Shown: positions 5,014 through 5,589 of the stretch, piece after piece
Layout: the number at the start of each line of letters is the position of its first letter
How positions within the stretch are numbered: position 1 is the first letter of the stretch
NCBI GenBank assembly: GCA_021204375.1
Contig: JAJPZL010000378.1
Coordinates: forward strand, 1 to 5,589
Direction of reading: 5' to 3'
Source: Bacteroides sp.
GTDB taxonomy: Bacteria > Bacteroidota > Bacteroidia > Bacteroidales > Bacteroidaceae
DNA: 5,589 bases
Notes under the pieces: generated by a model
Seen by the model: the letters and a program-made list of their open reading frames with translations, nothing else
What the model was told of the DNA's origin: nothing
The model's database searches: none
Translations under genes and position numbers: made by a program

Positions 5014-5526
5014 CTAACTACTCCGTACTAAAAACGCCCGGTACTCCTGTACCAATCCCGCTCCGTTCAACCGCTCAAACCAACCCAAAAGAACATCCCG
5101 GTCAAAAAAGTCGTTTATAGTAAATTCCAATACAAAATTATTATCCATCCCTTCAAAAAGTCCTTCGCTTCTTAGCTCTTCCAACGTATCTACAATCACA
5201 GCAAAGATCTTATCTCCATACAGGGGAGAAGACCTCCTATCCAGAAAATTATTGAGATCATCCATCTGACTCAGCAAATAAAATTCTTCGGCCAACTCTC
5301 CCGGAGTAAACTTATAATATAATTCATTCCCTGCACTCCTCTTCGAACTCTCCCTGAGATGATTCCATGTATTAACCGTTACTGAAAGCATCCTTCCATC
5401 TCTATCTGCCACTAAGGCAAATCCCATCAGGTTTTCCCTGCTATAGAGTTCCGCAGTATCCGTAAACACGCTGCGAACCACTTTTTTTAGTTTTTCTTTA
5501 AATGTATCGTAATCCTCTATTTTCAT
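5014..5526 (-). CDS. DUF4303-like protein of unknown function
   Basis: 170-residue soluble protein with no signal peptide or membrane segment. The pattern fits DUF4303: an N-terminal helix (DTFKEKLKKVVRSVF), a strand block with FALVADRDGRMLSVTVNT (about 36-53), the FTPGELAEEF segment (about 73-82) in place of the family's usual Trp/Ser-Pro-x-x-Trp stretch, then FAVIVDTLEELRSEGLF (about 108-124) and a C-terminal strand with DRDVLLGWFERLN. The match is from memory and not a search. DUF4303 and related SUKH-like small proteins are sometimes immunity proteins near polymorphic toxins, but no toxin is visible here, so that role is not claimed. The ATG follows AATTAAAAAGTCAAAG. A GGAGG sequence lies too far upstream (about 20 bases) to serve as its ribosome site, and no earlier start codon is seen. 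Confidence 0.7.
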   Translation of the reverse strand: MKIEDYDTFKEKLKKVVRSVFTDTAELYSRENLMGFALVADRDGRMLSVTVNTWNHLRESSKRSAGNELYYKFTPGELAEEFYLLSQMDDLNNFLDRRSSPLYGDKIFAVIVDTLEELRSEGLFEGMDNNFVLEFTINDFFDRDVLLGWFERLNGAGLVQEYRAFLVRSS

Positions 5527-5573
5527 CTTTGACTTTTTAATTCCGACTCCTCCTGTAAAAACCGGAAAGAGTA

Positions 5574-5585
5574 AGTATATATACT
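5574..5585. repeat. 12-bp perfect palindrome upstream of the DUF4303-like gene
   Basis: AGTATATATACT is a perfect palindrome centred about 53 bp upstream of the - strand start at 5526, in the likely promoter zone. It is AT-rich and could be chance, a -7-like region or an operator. The window ends four bases later, so its surroundings cannot be judged. Confidence 0.3.
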
Positions 5586-5589
5586 AAAA

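Noticed and set aside
3983..5017. Several 68-88 codon open frames on the + strand opposite the oxidoreductase and its upstream gap
   Set aside because: They are antisense to an intact, clearly recognisable - strand gene, have low-complexity composition, and one only extends into the AT-rich gap.
1..5589. CRISPR array, tRNA/rRNA, insertion sequence or defence system
   Set aside because: No spaced repeat series, no tRNA-like cloverleaf, no transposase and no nuclease/toxin domains were seen; the DUF4303-like gene alone is not evidence for a toxin-immunity locus.

Overview
The window looks like chromosome of an anaerobic member of the Bacteroidales (Bacteroides/Parabacteroides-like). Base composition is moderate, roughly mid-40s % GC by eye. 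Start codons lack Shine-Dalgarno sequences and instead follow A/T-rich leaders. The one convincing promoter has a Bacteroidetes-type -7 element (TAnnTTTG). The main operon is a four-subunit 2-oxoacid:ferredoxin oxidoreductase, as expected for an anaerobe.

Layout. Bases 1-2739 (+ strand) hold the oxidoreductase operon: the last 20 codons of a ferredoxin-type delta subunit, the alpha subunit (91-1170), an unannotated 56-residue two-helix membrane protein (1201-1371), the TPP-binding beta subunit (1414-2175) and the gamma subunit (2197-2739). Alpha, beta, gamma and delta should form one cytoplasmic complex that oxidatively decarboxylates a 2-oxoacid to acyl-CoA and passes electrons to ferredoxin. 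The exact substrate (2-oxoglutarate or branched-chain 2-oxoacid) cannot be read from the sequence. A hairpin at 2761-2807 closes the operon.

Bases 2840-3612 (+) encode a HAD-superfamily phosphatase of the sucrose-phosphatase/Cof type, split into two overlapping reading frames. The break maps to a T7 run (3289-3295), where a -1 shift restores one protein with all four HAD motifs. It could be a simple one-base deletion, a sequencing error, or a slippery site.

Bases 3613-3958 contain no normal-sized gene. They hold repeated TCAACA motifs, a Bacteroidetes promoter, and a 29-codon frame that is little more than a signal peptide and ends in a 14-bp imperfect tandem repeat. This is probably the stump of a lost secreted-protein gene, or a tiny secreted peptide.

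On the - strand lie a zinc-independent medium-chain NADPH oxidoreductase (4891-3959) and, upstream of it, a DUF4303-like protein (5526-5014). Their 122-bp gap leaves joint transcription open.

Overall this is mostly ordinary core metabolism. I found no clear new system. The best leads are the small membrane protein inside the oxidoreductase operon, the T7 frameshift in the HAD gene, and the signal-peptide stump with its repeat-rich promoter region.
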